A stretch of 64,000 nucleotides of DNA from Flavobacterium phycosphaerae (GTDB taxonomy: Bacteria; Bacteroidota; Bacteroidia; Flavobacteriales; Flavobacteriaceae), in NCBI RefSeq assembly GCF_010119235.1, contig NZ_JAAATZ010000001.1:2076501-2140500 (forward strand), written 5' to 3'. This document shows, piece after piece, positions 9,285 through 19,062 of the stretch (positions are counted from its first letter, which is position 1; each line of letters starts with the position of its first letter). The translations under genes were made by a program, and so were the position numbers. A model generated the notes under the pieces. It did no database searches and was not told where the DNA came from. It saw nothing but the letters and a program-made list of their open reading frames with translations.

Positions 9285-10262
9285 GTGAAAAACTATACTG
9301 TCAGACGTTATGAAGCCAACGATTTTGCTCTTTGGAATGCTTTTGTAAGCAGTGCCAAAAATGCCACTTTTTTGTTTCATCGCAATTTTATGGAATACCA
9401 TCAGGATCGGTTTTCTGACTATTCGTTGCTTGTTTTTGAAGCAGAAAAATTAGTTGCGATACTTCCGGCTAATAAAGTAAATAACGTTTTATATTCTCAC
9501 CAAGGCCTCACTTATGGTGGTTTTGTATTTGATGCTAAAATCAAATTAGGTAAAGTGATTGCGATTGTCAAAACCGTTTTGCAGTTTTTGTATGACAATC
9601 AAATGACTACAGTGCAATTAAAATTGTTGCCGTCTATCTACCCAACTACTTTTTCAGAAGAAATTGAATACGCTTTGTTTTTAGCAAAAGCACAATTAAT
9701 TAGAAGAGATTGTCTTTCGGTTGTTGATATGACCAAACCGTTATCTTTTTCAACCAGTCGGAAACAGGAGATACAACGAGGCATAAAGAAAGGATTGACT
9801 ATAAAGGAAGAAACCAATTTTGAACAGTTTTGGGAAGCCATATTGTTGCCCAACTTAGCAAAAAAGCACAACGCCAAACCGGTACATACAGCTAATGAAA
9901 TCATCAAATTGCAACTGCTTTTTCCCAACAATATTCGACATTTTAATGTGTATCATGAAAATAAGATGGTAGCCGGTACCACCGTTTTTGTTTCTGAAAA
10001 AGTAGCGCATTCACAATATATCTCGGGGAATGACCAAAAAAATGAATTGGGAAGTTTGGATTTTTTACACCATAATTTACTGACCGAAGTTTTTCAGGAC
10101 AAGGCTTATTTCGACTTTGGAACTTCTCACGAAGACAATGGGCAAAAGATTAATGAAGGTTTATTGTATTGGAAAGAAAGTTTTGATGCTAAAACCACTG
10201 TTCAGGATTTCTATGAAGTGGCAACTGTCAATTATTCATTACTCGAAAATGTAATGCTATGA
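9285..10262 (+). CDS. GNAT/FemAB-like acyltransferase
   Basis: The 325-residue protein resembles GNAT/FemAB-like transferases next to polysaccharide genes: an N-terminal half with [15 protein letters not shown] and [12 protein letters not shown], then a second half with [15 protein letters not shown] and [19 protein letters not shown]. It probably N-acylates an amino sugar or transfers an amino acid; the donor is unknown. The frame is bounded upstream by a stop at 9273, leaving the GTG at 9285 as start. Its stop overlaps the next gene's ATG by four bases (translational coupling), tying it to the FdtB aminotransferase and supporting a role in amino-sugar modification. Confidence 0.8.
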   Translation: MKNYTVRRYEANDFALWNAFVSSAKNATFLFHRNFMEYHQDRFSDYSLLVFEAEKLVAILPANKVNNVLYSHQGLTYGGFVFDAKIKLGKVIAIVKTVLQFLYDNQMTTVQLKLLPSIYPTTFSEEIEYALFLAKAQLIRRDCLSVVDMTKPLSFSTSRKQEIQRGIKKGLTIKEETNFEQFWEAILLPNLAKKHNAKPVHTANEIIKLQLLFPNNIRHFNVYHENKMVAGTTVFVSEKVAHSQYISGNDQKNELGSLDFLHHNLLTEVFQDKAYFDFGTSHEDNGQKINEGLLYWKESFDAKTTVQDFYEVATVNYSLLENVML

Positions 10263-11356
10263 TAAAGTTCCTCGATTTACATAAAATCAATTGGCCTTAT
10301 CAGGAAGCCTTTCATCAAAAAATGCAACAGGTTTTAGATAAAGGTTGGTTTATTTTGGGCGATGAAGTCAGTGCCTTTGAAACTGATTTTGCGGCTTATT
10401 GCGGAACAAAATATTGCATTGGAGTGGGTAACGGTCTTGAAGCATTAGTATTAATTTTCAAAGGCTATATCCAACTGGGTAAATTGCAAAAAGGCGATGA
10501 GGTGTTGGTGCCATCTAATACATATATTGCCAGTATATTAGCAGTATTGCAAGCCGATTTAGTCCCGATTTTTGTCGAGCCTAATCTCGAAACTTATAAT
10601 ATCAATCCCGATTTGATTTCGGCCAAAATAACTCCCAAAACCAAAGCCATTTTACCGGTTCATTTGTATGGGCAAGTTGCCGAAATGGACAAGATAAAGG
10701 CGATTGCTCAACAACACAATTTATTAGTGATTGAAGATGCAGCCCAAGCTCATGGTGCACTTTTGGGTAATGCAAGAGCAGGAAATCTGTCGGATGCCGC
10801 CGGTTTTAGTTTCTATCCCGGAAAAAATTTAGGAGCCCTGGGTGATGCCGGCGCCATTACAACGAATGATGCCGATTTGGCCAAAGTTATCTTTGCTTTG
10901 CGAAATTATGGTTCGGAGAAAAAATACCATAATGATTTTATAGGTGTAAATTCCAGGTTAGATGAATTACAAGCGGCTTTTTTGAATGTGAAATTGCCTC
11001 ATTTGGATAAAGAAAATGACCTTCGCCGGGCCATTGCCAAGCGGTATTTGACTGAAATCAATAATGATAAAATCACATTACCAACTTGGGACTTTTCAAA
11101 TAAGCATGTGTTTCATTTGTTTGTTATTCGAACAGAAAACAGAACAGCATTGCAAGAGTTTTTGAAACAAAATACTATAGAAACGCTCATTCATTATCCT
11201 ATTGCGCCACACCAACAGCAGGCTTTTTCTGACTGGAAAAATATGTCATTCCCCATCACCGAAAAAATCCATCAGGAAGTGCTGAGTATTCCGATTAGCC
11301 CAGTGATGACAAGTGCTGAGGTAGATTTTGTTATTCAAGTTTTAAACCGGTATTGA
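10259..11356 (+). CDS. DegT/DnrJ/EryC1/StrS sugar aminotransferase (FdtB/QdtB-like)
   Basis: This PLP-dependent enzyme should transaminate a nucleotide-linked 3-keto-6-deoxyhexose to a 3-amino sugar. The 365 residues show the family pattern: [27 protein letters not shown] and [12 protein letters not shown] at the N-terminus; [10 protein letters not shown] with the PLP-interacting Asp; and the Schiff-base lysine in [13 protein letters not shown] near residue 187. FdtB/QdtB-type sequences share GWF/YLLGxEV and the cluster also encodes a matching FdtA-like 3,4-ketoisomerase at 16764, so a dTDP-3-amino-3,6-dideoxyhexose (Fuc3N or Qui3N) is the best guess. It overlaps the previous gene by four bases. 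Confidence 0.92.
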   Translation: MIKFLDLHKINWPYQEAFHQKMQQVLDKGWFILGDEVSAFETDFAAYCGTKYCIGVGNGLEALVLIFKGYIQLGKLQKGDEVLVPSNTYIASILAVLQADLVPIFVEPNLETYNINPDLISAKITPKTKAILPVHLYGQVAEMDKIKAIAQQHNLLVIEDAAQAHGALLGNARAGNLSDAAGFSFYPGKNLGALGDAGAITTNDADLAKVIFALRNYGSEKKYHNDFIGVNSRLDELQAAFLNVKLPHLDKENDLRRAIAKRYLTEINNDKITLPTWDFSNKHVFHLFVIRTENRTALQEFLKQNTIETLIHYPIAPHQQQAFSDWKNMSFPITEKIHQEVLSIPISPVMTSAEVDFVIQVLNRY

Positions 11357-11358
11357 TT

Positions 11359-11922
11359 ATGGTAGCTAAATTTAAGAATATACTTTTTGTTCAATTTCGC
11401 ATTTGGAAATACCAATGGCTCTCAACTTGTAAACGAGTTACGGGAAAGCCGATACTTCATCAGCCTTTGTTGTTAGTTGGGGAAGGGAAAATTAATTTTG
11501 GGAAGAATGTACAAATTGGGGTTATAAATTCTCCAAATTTTTATACGCACTATTTTTATTTGGAAGCTAGAGGCAAAGACAGTGCAATTAGTATAGGCGA
11601 TAATGTGTCTATCAATAACGGTTTTTCAGCTGTTGCTTTTACAGAAATTATCATTGAAAAAAATGCACTACTTGGTTATAATTGCGCTATAGTGGATAAT
11701 GACGGGCATCATTTAGCCATTGATGAAAGAGTCACCGGAACACCAAAATCCGCGGCTGTTTGTATCGCGGAAAATGTTTTTTTAGGAGACAACGTTACCA
11801 TTTTAAAAGGAGTTACCATTGGTAAAAATTCAGTCATTGGTAATGGCAGCATAGTGACAAAAGACATTCCTGAAAATGTGGTGGCTGTCGGAAATCCTGC
11901 CCAAGTAATTAGAAATCTATAA
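11359..11922 (+). CDS. Hexapeptide-repeat (left-handed beta-helix) acyltransferase
   Basis: The 187-residue protein shows the imperfect hexapeptide pattern of LbetaH acetyltransferases (IGDNVSINNGFS, IIIEKNALLGYNCAI, NVFLGDNVTILKGVTIG) and the common C-terminal loop ENVVAVGNPAQVI. A catalytic His is likely in DNDGHHLA. It probably O- or N-acetylates a sugar of the surface glycan. A TTG at 11353 would overlap the aminotransferase stop; I prefer the ATG at 11359. Confidence 0.85.
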   Translation: MVAKFKNILFVQFRIWKYQWLSTCKRVTGKPILHQPLLLVGEGKINFGKNVQIGVINSPNFYTHYFYLEARGKDSAISIGDNVSINNGFSAVAFTEIIIEKNALLGYNCAIVDNDGHHLAIDERVTGTPKSAAVCIAENVFLGDNVTILKGVTIGKNSVIGNGSIVTKDIPENVVAVGNPAQVIRNL

Positions 11923-11929
11923 CTAAATT

Positions 11930-12949
11930 ATGGATATACTGATAAAATCATTTAACAGACCTTATTATCTGGACCGGTGTTTATATTCAATTGATAAACA
12001 TGTAAAACTGGGTGGCGGAAAAATAATTTTGTTAGATGATGGTACACCACAAATTTATTTAGATAAGCTAAAAGCTAAATATCCTCATATCATTATTGAA
12101 AAGTCTGAGTTGTATGAAAAAAAACAACAGGCTACTGGGTTAGGTAAAAGTCCGGATGACTATTCAATTCCTATAGATTTTTGGGTAGCTTCGGCCCAAA
12201 AGGCTTCTCCAAATTTTATGCTGATAGAAGATGATATTTGGTTTGTTGAGGATATCGATTTAGAATCAGTTAACCAAGAAGTGACCGATGCCAATATCGC
12301 CCTTTTAAAATTGTTTTGGGTTGGAAATCCCTTGGTGGTTCAAAGCAAATCGACTACTGAAAAGAAGGATATAGTGCTTTTGGAACCAAAACTTTTTACC
12401 ATTATTCCGGCGTTGTATTATTTTATTTTCTACAAGTTTGACCGCTTTAAAATTCGAAAAACACTTCGTCTTTTAAAAATTAATACCGATGAAAGACATT
12501 TAGCTTACTATACTTTATACGGAGTGGCAGGCGCCATTTTTAACAAAGATTATTTTATTCAATTGTGGCAAAATCATAAAAACTACATTGATGAAGGATT
12601 ACAGATTTACAATGCCGTAAAATTTTATGCTAAGCAAGGCCATGATAAGAAGTATGCCCGATATAAAAAAGAAATCCTGAAAACGGGTTTTGTTTCTTCG
12701 GCTACCAATCAATATAAAGAAGACTTTGGTGAAAATGTGGATATGTTTATGTTCAATAAAATGATGAATGAAGCATGGTTGCAGGACAAACTGGATGTTA
12801 TCTCATCGCTTCCCAATGATATTGACGAGCAGATAATCACTACAGTTTTGGATGGCGATGCCGGTAAACGAATAGTATCAAAGGATTGGAAAAAATGGAT
12901 GCAAAGTTTTAAAAATCAATACATAGCTATGGGCTGCAAAATTGATTGA
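11930..12949 (+). CDS. Glycosyltransferase, family 2-like
   Basis: The 339-residue protein begins MDILIKSFNRPYYLDRCL with IILLDDGTPQ, the start of a GT-A nucleotide-sugar fold. LIEDDIWFVEDID follows near residue 100, a candidate DxD-type metal site. No membrane segment is obvious. It is probably a cytosolic transferase adding one sugar to a lipid-linked repeat unit. It sits 7 bp after the acyltransferase and 26 bp before the flippase, in one rightward operon. Confidence 0.75.
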   Translation: MDILIKSFNRPYYLDRCLYSIDKHVKLGGGKIILLDDGTPQIYLDKLKAKYPHIIIEKSELYEKKQQATGLGKSPDDYSIPIDFWVASAQKASPNFMLIEDDIWFVEDIDLESVNQEVTDANIALLKLFWVGNPLVVQSKSTTEKKDIVLLEPKLFTIIPALYYFIFYKFDRFKIRKTLRLLKINTDERHLAYYTLYGVAGAIFNKDYFIQLWQNHKNYIDEGLQIYNAVKFYAKQGHDKKYARYKKEILKTGFVSSATNQYKEDFGENVDMFMFNKMMNEAWLQDKLDVISSLPNDIDEQIITTVLDGDAGKRIVSKDWKKWMQSFKNQYIAMGCKID

Positions 12950-12975
12950 TTTTTTGAAAGAGAGAAACTAAAATA

Positions 12976-14472
12976 ATGAACAAAAAAAACAATACATCGT
13001 ATCGCTCTATTCTAAAAGCCACTGGGGTTTTTGGCATGATGCAGGTATTTAGAACTTTGATCAGTATCATTAGTTCAAAGTTTGTAGCGGTTTATTTAGG
13101 CCCTGTTGGATTGGGGTTAGTCTCGCTTTTAAATAATGCGGTCAACATAATTACGGCGATTACCAATTTTGAATTTCTAACCATTGCCACACGAGAAGTT
13201 GCTTTAGCTACCAATTCTGATGACAATACGGCTTTAAATAAAACAGTGGTGATGTTGCAAAAGATGGCTGTTTTCATTAGTTTGTTTGGCGCTCTGATAT
13301 CGTTACTTTTTAGCAAAACCCTGAGCAATTTTACTTTTGGCACTCCCGAAAAACAATATTGGTTTTACTTATTGTCTTTCTACTTTATTATTACGAGTTT
13401 GTCTAATGCCAGAATGGCTGTACTGCAAGGGGTTAATAAAATTAAAACGTTGGCTATTTGCAATATTACGGCAGCTTTTTTTATTGCCATAGGAACCATA
13501 ATCATCTATTACTTTTTAAGAATTGAGGGCATCATCTGGGTAATGTTATACTCAAGCGTGGTTTTATTCGCAGTTACAATTTATTTCACCAGACAGTATT
13601 CTTTTAAAATAACTCCTTTTAAATTCAAAGAATTTTATGCGTCATCTTCTCCCATTTTCAAATTGGGATTTTTCATGTCCATCAATTTAATCTTAGGACA
13701 GCTGGGTAACTTTTTAATAAAATTATACCTCAATGCTGATGGCAATTCCTTGCAAATACTAGGCTATTACGAAGTGAGTACCGTAATTTTAATTAATTAT
13801 TTAGGGTTGATTTTTAACGCCATGTCCTATGATTTTTTTCCAAAACTGTCGGCTATAAGTATGGATAATGATAAAGTAAAACAATTGGTGAATAACCAAA
13901 TTGAGATGGCTGTTATAATAGTTACCCCTGCAATTATCCTTATGTATCTTCTGGCACCGGTTATCATAAAACTGTTGTATACCGCCGAGTTTTCAAATTC
14001 ATTTCTAATCCTGAAACTGGGATTGTTTTCGGTTATTTTAAAAGCGATAGTATTTCCGTTGGGCTATATTATTTTGGTAAAAGGCGATAGATTGCTTTTC
14101 TTCAAACAAGCACTGCTAGGCGATATACTGAACTTAATTTTATCCATCGTCCTTTATCGTTATTTTGGTTTGCTCGGACTAGGTTTAGCAACGGTATTCA
14201 ATCTGGTCTTTTTTGGTATTTACGTTTATATAGTAGTCAACCGACATTATGATTTTCATTTCTTCGCCACCAGTAAAAAATTACTAATTACTAATTTACT
14301 ACTGGGCACTTTTGCCGTCCTTATCATCTATAGTTTTCAATCACTTTATGTGTATGTTTTCATTTCATTACTTTTTATACTCTCTGTGCTGTATTCGTTG
14401 AAAGAACTGAATCATAGGATTAATTTAAAAGAATTTCTCCAAGAAAAAATAAATAGAAACGAAAAAGAATAG
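12976..14472 (+). CDS. Wzx-like O-antigen/polysaccharide flippase
   Basis: This 498-residue, strongly hydrophobic protein has about 12-14 membrane segments and the MATE/Wzx pattern: an N-terminal SKFVAVYLGPVGLGLVSLLN and a central FFPKLSAISMDND. It should flip undecaprenyl-linked repeat units across the inner membrane. No obvious Wzy polymerase accompanies it; the membrane protein at 20916 is the only other polytopic candidate here. It is the last gene of the rightward run that starts at 9285. Confidence 0.88.
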   Translation: MNKKNNTSYRSILKATGVFGMMQVFRTLISIISSKFVAVYLGPVGLGLVSLLNNAVNIITAITNFEFLTIATREVALATNSDDNTALNKTVVMLQKMAVFISLFGALISLLFSKTLSNFTFGTPEKQYWFYLLSFYFIITSLSNARMAVLQGVNKIKTLAICNITAAFFIAIGTIIIYYFLRIEGIIWVMLYSSVVLFAVTIYFTRQYSFKITPFKFKEFYASSSPIFKLGFFMSINLILGQLGNFLIKLYLNADGNSLQILGYYEVSTVILINYLGLIFNAMSYDFFPKLSAISMDNDKVKQLVNNQIEMAVIIVTPAIILMYLLAPVIIKLLYTAEFSNSFLILKLGLFSVILKAIVFPLGYIILVKGDRLLFFKQALLGDILNLILSIVLYRYFGLLGLGLATVFNLVFFGIYVYIVVNRHYDFHFFATSKKLLITNLLLGTFAVLIIYSFQSLYVYVFISLLFILSVLYSLKELNHRINLKEFLQEKINRNEKE

Positions 14473-14481
14473 TAACTGATT

Positions 14482-15618
14482 TTAGAATCCCCAGCGGGTT
14501 AAATACAATTGAGCCACTTTAATAGGATCGTGTTCTTGCTCAATAAAAGTACGGGCACGTTTTCCAATTGCGGTAATTTCCTGTGGATTATCAATTAAAA
14601 ATGATAATTGCGTTACCAAATAATCTACATTAGGTTTGGCGTTAATGGCAACGGGTTCTGTTAAATTGTAGTATTCAGTAAACTCTTTTTCCGCTCCGGT
14701 AAACACCACTTTTCCTTTGGCCATTGCTTCCAAAGCATTATACCCTTGATCATAGGCATAAACTTGATCGAGTAAAATGTGTGCCTTGTTGTAAAGCGTA
14801 ATATAATCTTGATAAGGAATATTTTTGGCTCTGATAACCTCCACGCGATTATTATATTTTTCCTCAATAGTAGCCAGTGCTTTTTCAAAATAACCAATGC
14901 CTTTTTGATGGTAATTCCACTGATTTATCCCCATAAAAATAACAATGCGATTGTTTTCAGGAAGTTCAATAAAAGGCAAGTCGGCACAAAGTACAGGATT
15001 GGGAATCAACCCTAAGAATTTCGGATTTTCTTTTAATGGCAACACATAATCCATATCAGAAGCAATGATACCAACGCAGTTTTGATAAATGAAATCATGG
15101 ATTTTTAAATTTCCTTCAGACAAATAATCAAGAACATACTGATACTCTTTCTTTAAATCAGGGTTCTCAAAATAAGGTTGGAGCAATGATTTTTGAGGTT
15201 TCTTTTCTAATAAAAATTGCACATTCAGATAGTCAACTCCCGAGGATAACAGGAATAATTTTCCGTTCTGTTTCACCACTTTTTTTAAAAGATAAAGTTC
15301 CAGGCGTTTATTGGTTTGTATCGGACTCTCGTTAATTAATTGCACCACATCAAAACCTCTCAGTTTGGGCAGCCACAAATAAAACCGAATGCCTTGCTCC
15401 CAAGACGCAATGTCCAATTTGAAAACCCGTTGGATAATTTGTCTCGGAACAGCCAGAAGTTTACTGGTACACCATTTGGCTTTGATGGAATAATCAACCG
15501 GATAGTTTTTAAAGCCATCACCATTGCCCACCAAAATTACTTCGTGACCAAGTGCTTTCAATCCTTCTTTTAAAGAATTGTGCAAACGACTGTATTCGCC
15601 AAGAAGTAAAATCCGCAT
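14482..15618 (-). CDS. Glycosyltransferase, family 1/4-like (GT-B)
   Basis: The 378-residue GT-B-type protein has an N-terminal Rossmann start MRILLLGEYSRLHNSLKEG and a C-terminal nucleotide-binding half with DQVYAYDQGYNALEAMAKG and VVFTGAEKEF, the E-x7-E-like region of GT4 enzymes. It probably transfers a hexose within the surface-glycan pathway. It is oriented leftward, convergent with wzx and divergent from the GT gene at 15656; its start codon lies eight bases from that gene's -7 box. Confidence 0.82.
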   Translation of the reverse strand: MRILLLGEYSRLHNSLKEGLKALGHEVILVGNGDGFKNYPVDYSIKAKWCTSKLLAVPRQIIQRVFKLDIASWEQGIRFYLWLPKLRGFDVVQLINESPIQTNKRLELYLLKKVVKQNGKLFLLSSGVDYLNVQFLLEKKPQKSLLQPYFENPDLKKEYQYVLDYLSEGNLKIHDFIYQNCVGIIASDMDYVLPLKENPKFLGLIPNPVLCADLPFIELPENNRIVIFMGINQWNYHQKGIGYFEKALATIEEKYNNRVEVIRAKNIPYQDYITLYNKAHILLDQVYAYDQGYNALEAMAKGKVVFTGAEKEFTEYYNLTEPVAINAKPNVDYLVTQLSFLIDNPQEITAIGKRARTFIEQEHDPIKVAQLYLTRWGF

Positions 15619-15625
15619 GAATCAT

Positions 15626-15633
15626 TATATTTG
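15626..15633 (+). promoter_or_regulatory. -7 box upstream of the GT4 gene
   Basis: TATATTTG matches TAnnTTTG, 22 bases before the chosen ATG at 15656. It rules against the longer upstream frame starting at 15578. Confidence 0.5.
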
Positions 15634-15655
15634 TTACGAAAATAGTCAATCAGCA

Positions 15656-16759
15656 ATGATAAAACAAAATAAAGGATACAAAGTAGCACTCATCGGTGAT
15701 AGCTTCGCTAATGGTGGTGCCGAAAAAGTACACGCTTTGTTATCCGTCTATTTTCAAGAGTCGGGCTTTGAAGTCCACAATTGTATTTTTGCCGACATGG
15801 TGGTTTATGACTATTCCGGCACTTTAGTAAACTTAGGAACGATTCATCCCAATTCTAATGCCATCACAAGAAAAGTAAATCGTTTTTTTGCCCTGAAAAA
15901 ATTCATAAAGGAAGGGCGTTTTGATGCGGTCATTGATTTCAGAATGCGAACCGGTTTTGCTTTAGAACTACTACTTTCCAAAGGCATTTATCCACAAAAC
16001 ACTTTCTATACAGTTCATAGCGGTATTCTGGATTTTTATTTCCCAAAGTCGACTTTTTTAGCTCGGTTGATTTATAAAAAAAGCAAGATTGTTGCAGTTT
16101 CTAAAGCGATTCAGCAAGCTATTTTAGATAAAAATTTGGCACAAAAGGTAAATCAGATTTACAATCCGGTTGATTTGAAAACCATCGACCGTTTAAAAAA
16201 TGAATATGAAAGCGAGGAAGACCAATTTATCTTGGCTATCGGACGAATGAATGATGAGGTAAAGCAGTTTGATAAATTGATTGTAGCCTATTCGCAATCG
16301 GTTTTGCCCGATAAAAATATCAAATTAATCATGCTGGGCGAAGGTAAAAATCAAGCTCAATATAAAGCCCTTTCTCAGCAATTAGGATTAGAAGATAAAG
16401 TGGTGTTTAAAGGGTTTGTGGCCAATCCTTTTACGTATTATCAAAAAGCACTATTCACGGTTTTATCCAGTAAAAATGAAGGGTTTCCTAATGTAATTAT
16501 TGAATCGCTGGCCGTGGGCACTCCGGTGCTTTCGTTTGACTGTTTTAGTGGGCCAAATGAAATTATAGTAGATAAACAAAACGGACTTTTAATAGAGAAT
16601 CAAAATTTTGATAAGCTTTCGGAAGCTATGAATTTAATAGTTGAAGACGAAAATTTATACCAATACTGCAAGCAAAATGCCAAGGCAAGTGTAGCACAAT
16701 TTGACATTGAAATAATTGGGAAACAATGGACAGAATTACTGAAAAATACTGTAAGTTAG
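15656..16759 (+). CDS. Glycosyltransferase family 4
   Basis: The 367-residue GT-B enzyme has DSFANGGAEKVHALL at the N-terminus (donor/acceptor loop), FILAIGRMNDEVKQFDKLI at the start of the second domain, and the retaining-GT4 signature SSKNEGFPNVIIESLAVGTP with its E-x7-E pair. It resembles the GalNAc/GlcNAc alpha-transferases of capsule and LPS clusters. The start is the ATG at 15656, just downstream of a promoter box. The fdtA frame follows after only four bases. Confidence 0.88.
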   Translation: MIKQNKGYKVALIGDSFANGGAEKVHALLSVYFQESGFEVHNCIFADMVVYDYSGTLVNLGTIHPNSNAITRKVNRFFALKKFIKEGRFDAVIDFRMRTGFALELLLSKGIYPQNTFYTVHSGILDFYFPKSTFLARLIYKKSKIVAVSKAIQQAILDKNLAQKVNQIYNPVDLKTIDRLKNEYESEEDQFILAIGRMNDEVKQFDKLIVAYSQSVLPDKNIKLIMLGEGKNQAQYKALSQQLGLEDKVVFKGFVANPFTYYQKALFTVLSSKNEGFPNVIIESLAVGTPVLSFDCFSGPNEIIVDKQNGLLIENQNFDKLSEAMNLIVEDENLYQYCKQNAKASVAQFDIEIIGKQWTELLKNTVS

Positions 16760-16763
16760 CACC

Positions 16764-17170
16764 ATGAACATTGCGATTGTCAACATTCCGAAAATAGAAG
16801 ATTACAGAGGGAACATAGCTGTAATTGAAAAAGACATTGTCCCTTTTGAAATTAAAAGAGTGTATTATTTATTTGATGTTCCGAGTACTGCATCGCGCGG
16901 GGGCATGCCCATAAGGAACAATTAGAGTTGTTGGTTCCGCTTTCAGGAAGTTTTGATGTGCTGTTAGATGATGGCAAAGAAAAGCAAACGGTAACACTCA
17001 ATAAACCGGATAAAGGTTTGCTCATTAAATCCAATATTTGGCGCGAATTAGAAAATTTTTCTTCAGGATCAGTGTGCTTGGTGTTGGCTTCGGATGTTTT
17101 TTCAGAGGAAGATTATATTCGCAATTTTGATGAATTTATAACTTATTTAAAAGCTAATCATAAGTTGTAA
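16764..17170 (+). pseudogene. FdtA/QdtA-like dTDP-4-oxo-6-deoxyglucose 3,4-ketoisomerase, frameshifted
   Basis: Reading from the ATG at 16764 gives MNIAIVNIPKIEDYRGNIAV and YYLFDVPSTASRGG, then a premature stop after the G run at 16899-16903. The next frame continues HAHKEQLELLVPLSGSF, the cupin core including the catalytic His-x-His, to the stop at 17170. One extra G (six instead of five) restores a 135-residue protein, the normal family length. The enzyme would make the 3-keto sugar used by the FdtB-like aminotransferase at 10259. A homopolymer sequencing error is the simplest cause; G-tract phase variation is possible. The end overlaps the convergent GT2 gene by 17 bp. Confidence 0.85.
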
Positions 17171-18089
17171 TTGAAATTCCTTTTCCAATAAAGAACAACT
17201 TTATTTTCTTTACCCAAACCAATAAAGTTACAGGTGCCTTTAAAAGCCAGCGTTGTTTGAAATTCAAACTATTGGTGTCAATTTCGTTTTTTAATTTCTT
17301 GTAATTTTCCCAATGCTGTTCCATTTTGTAACTCCGAGCCATGATGTAACGGTTAAAATCCAAATACTTTTTCAAACTCGGATTTGTCTTTGCCATCGCT
17401 TCATAAGCATTAAAATTGGGAATGGTTTTAGAACTAAAGCGGCTATTGGTAATTTGATTTTCTGAAAATAGGGTATAGGTAACCATAACTTCCGGAGAAT
17501 AAGCTAATTGGAATTGTGCATTGGCCCGTATGTTGAAATCAACATCTTCCGCAAATGTTATCGATTCATCAAAAGAACCAATGGCTTTAAAGACCGTTTT
17601 AGCCACACACAAACTTCCCGGAAAATAAATCGGACGAGCCAAATTACAATCAAAAAAATCAGGAATAAGGCTGTCTGTTTTTGGAATCTTATCGTTTTTA
17701 CTTACCAGTACAATATTGTTCTGATGCAATTCTTCATAATTGGTGGCAAACAGTTGCGCTTCCGGAAATTGGACAATAAGAGAATGAATTTTTGCTAAAT
17801 AATGGGGTTTCCAAACATCATCAGCATCTAGAAATGTAATATAATCAGCTTTCGCCTTTTGGATTCCGGTATTTCGGGCCGCAGAAAGCCCTTTGTTTTT
17901 ATCGTGTTGGATGATTTGAATTGCATCCGATTGAATCGAGGTAACTTTGGCCAAACTCTTGTCGGTTGAACCATCTTCGACCACTATAATTTCAAAATCC
18001 TGAAAAGTTTGATTCAGTATGCTGTTGATGGCATTTACAATAAATGTCTCTTTATTAAAAAGCGGTATGACAACAGTAAAAAACGGCAT
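17154..18089 (-). CDS. Glycosyltransferase family 2
   Basis: The 311-residue GT-A protein carries TVVIPLFNKETFI, IIVVEDGSTDKS and LDADDVWKPHYL (the DxD metal/nucleotide site), typical of inverting GT2 enzymes. No N-terminal membrane anchor is visible. It probably adds one sugar to the surface glycan. A TATCTTTG promoter box lies at 18106-18113, just upstream. Confidence 0.88.
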   Translation of the reverse strand: MPFFTVVIPLFNKETFIVNAINSILNQTFQDFEIIVVEDGSTDKSLAKVTSIQSDAIQIIQHDKNKGLSAARNTGIQKAKADYITFLDADDVWKPHYLAKIHSLIVQFPEAQLFATNYEELHQNNIVLVSKNDKIPKTDSLIPDFFDCNLARPIYFPGSLCVAKTVFKAIGSFDESITFAEDVDFNIRANAQFQLAYSPEVMVTYTLFSENQITNSRFSSKTIPNFNAYEAMAKTNPSLKKYLDFNRYIMARSYKMEQHWENYKKLKNEIDTNSLNFKQRWLLKAPVTLLVWVKKIKLFFIGKGISITTYD

Positions 18090-18105
18090 AGTTTTGATTT
18101 GTGTC

Positions 18106-18113
18106 CAAAGATA
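18106..18113 (-). promoter_or_regulatory. -7 box of the GT2 gene
   Basis: Leftward TATCTTTG fits TAnnTTTG, 16 bases before the ATG at 18089. Confidence 0.45.
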
Positions 18114-18125
18114 CTCAAAAGAGGC

Positions 18126-18989
18126 TTAGGCTTCTAAATAGGGTTGGTGTTTAATGGCTTCAAAGTGCTTGAATTGTTCGGTAGCAAACGGATGGCGCAA
18201 GGTTTCTTCTACAGTAATTTCGGGAAGTTCCTGTTCGATTAACCCTTTTTTTACAAAAAACAAATTGTTGCCGTTTTCATTAGAACCTACTAATCGATAG
18301 CCCTTTTTTTGACCTAATTTTTGCAAAGCCAAACTCGAAGCACCATAATAATGGTTGTTGTTCACGTCACCTTTGAAATGCTCTTGATAAGGGACAACCA
18401 AATTCTGATTTCCGAAAACCACCTGACTTTCTATCATGACTACTTTGGGTTGAATCACTTCTAAAGCTTCCCAAATCCAGTAGTCATTGCCGTCAATATC
18501 AATGGAAAGAAATTCAATTTCACCTTCAAAACCATTGTCTTTCAAGAGCTGATTGACATTGTCTTTGGTTAAAAAACAAGTGGCAAATTTAGGTTTGTAA
18601 CTCCACGCATCCGGTGTTTTTTTGTAAAAGCGTTTTCCAATTTCCAACAGTTTTTTATCTCCGTCAACAAACAAACCTTTCCAATTAAAATGCACCACAA
18701 GATTGGCACAATTACTATTTACACAGTCATTGGAACCTAAATCGACAAAGGTTTTGTTTCCCATACCCAACAGAGCAAAAATGTAAAGCAACTTGCCATC
18801 TTCCTCAAATTGAGAGAACACCTTAAATCCGGTTTCATTGAATTTGGGTAAAGTAGCATTCCGTTGACAATCTTTGTAATAATGATACAAATACAATTGC
18901 TGGATTTGAGTAGAAGAAGACAGTTGGGAACTAAGCTTAAGTTTGTAAAAATATTTTTTCAGCCAATAAATTATGGATTTTTTAAGCAT
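18126..18989 (-). CDS. FkbM-like methyltransferase-fold protein
   Basis: The 287-residue protein has a SAM-binding-like motif FVDLGSNDCVNSN followed by an acidic strand end GLFVDGDKKLLE, then EFLSIDIDGNDYWIWEAL, the pattern of FkbM-type methyltransferases found in glycan clusters. It may O-methylate a sugar. The substrate is not inferable. A TACTTTTG box lies upstream at 19007-19014. Confidence 0.65.
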   Translation of the reverse strand: MLKKSIIYWLKKYFYKLKLSSQLSSSTQIQQLYLYHYYKDCQRNATLPKFNETGFKVFSQFEEDGKLLYIFALLGMGNKTFVDLGSNDCVNSNCANLVVHFNWKGLFVDGDKKLLEIGKRFYKKTPDAWSYKPKFATCFLTKDNVNQLLKDNGFEGEIEFLSIDIDGNDYWIWEALEVIQPKVVMIESQVVFGNQNLVVPYQEHFKGDVNNNHYYGASSLALQKLGQKKGYRLVGSNENGNNLFFVKKGLIEQELPEITVEETLRHPFATEQFKHFEAIKHQPYLEA

Positions 18990-19006
18990 AGTGGGTTTAT
19001 TTATTT

Positions 19007-19014
19007 CAAAAGTA
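19007..19014 (-). promoter_or_regulatory. -7 box of the FkbM-like gene
   Basis: Leftward TACTTTTG fits TAnnTTTG, 17 bases before the ATG at 18989. It is nearly back-to-back with the rightward box at 19046. Confidence 0.45.
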
Positions 19015-19045
19015 ATTTAATTTCGGTATAACATCAAAAATATGT

Positions 19046-19053
19046 TATTTTTG
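19046..19053 (+). promoter_or_regulatory. -7 box of the frameshifted glycosyltransferase
   Basis: TATTTTTG fits TAnnTTTG and ends nine bases before the ATG at 19063. An upstream in-frame ATG at 19042 precedes the box, so 19063 is the better start. Confidence 0.5.
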
Positions 19054-19062
19054 TTCACCGCT

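Noticed and set aside
15578..15655. Longer N-terminus for the GT4 gene
   Set aside because: It overlaps the start of the divergent glycosyltransferase and a promoter box at 15626; the ATG at 15656 fits the family.
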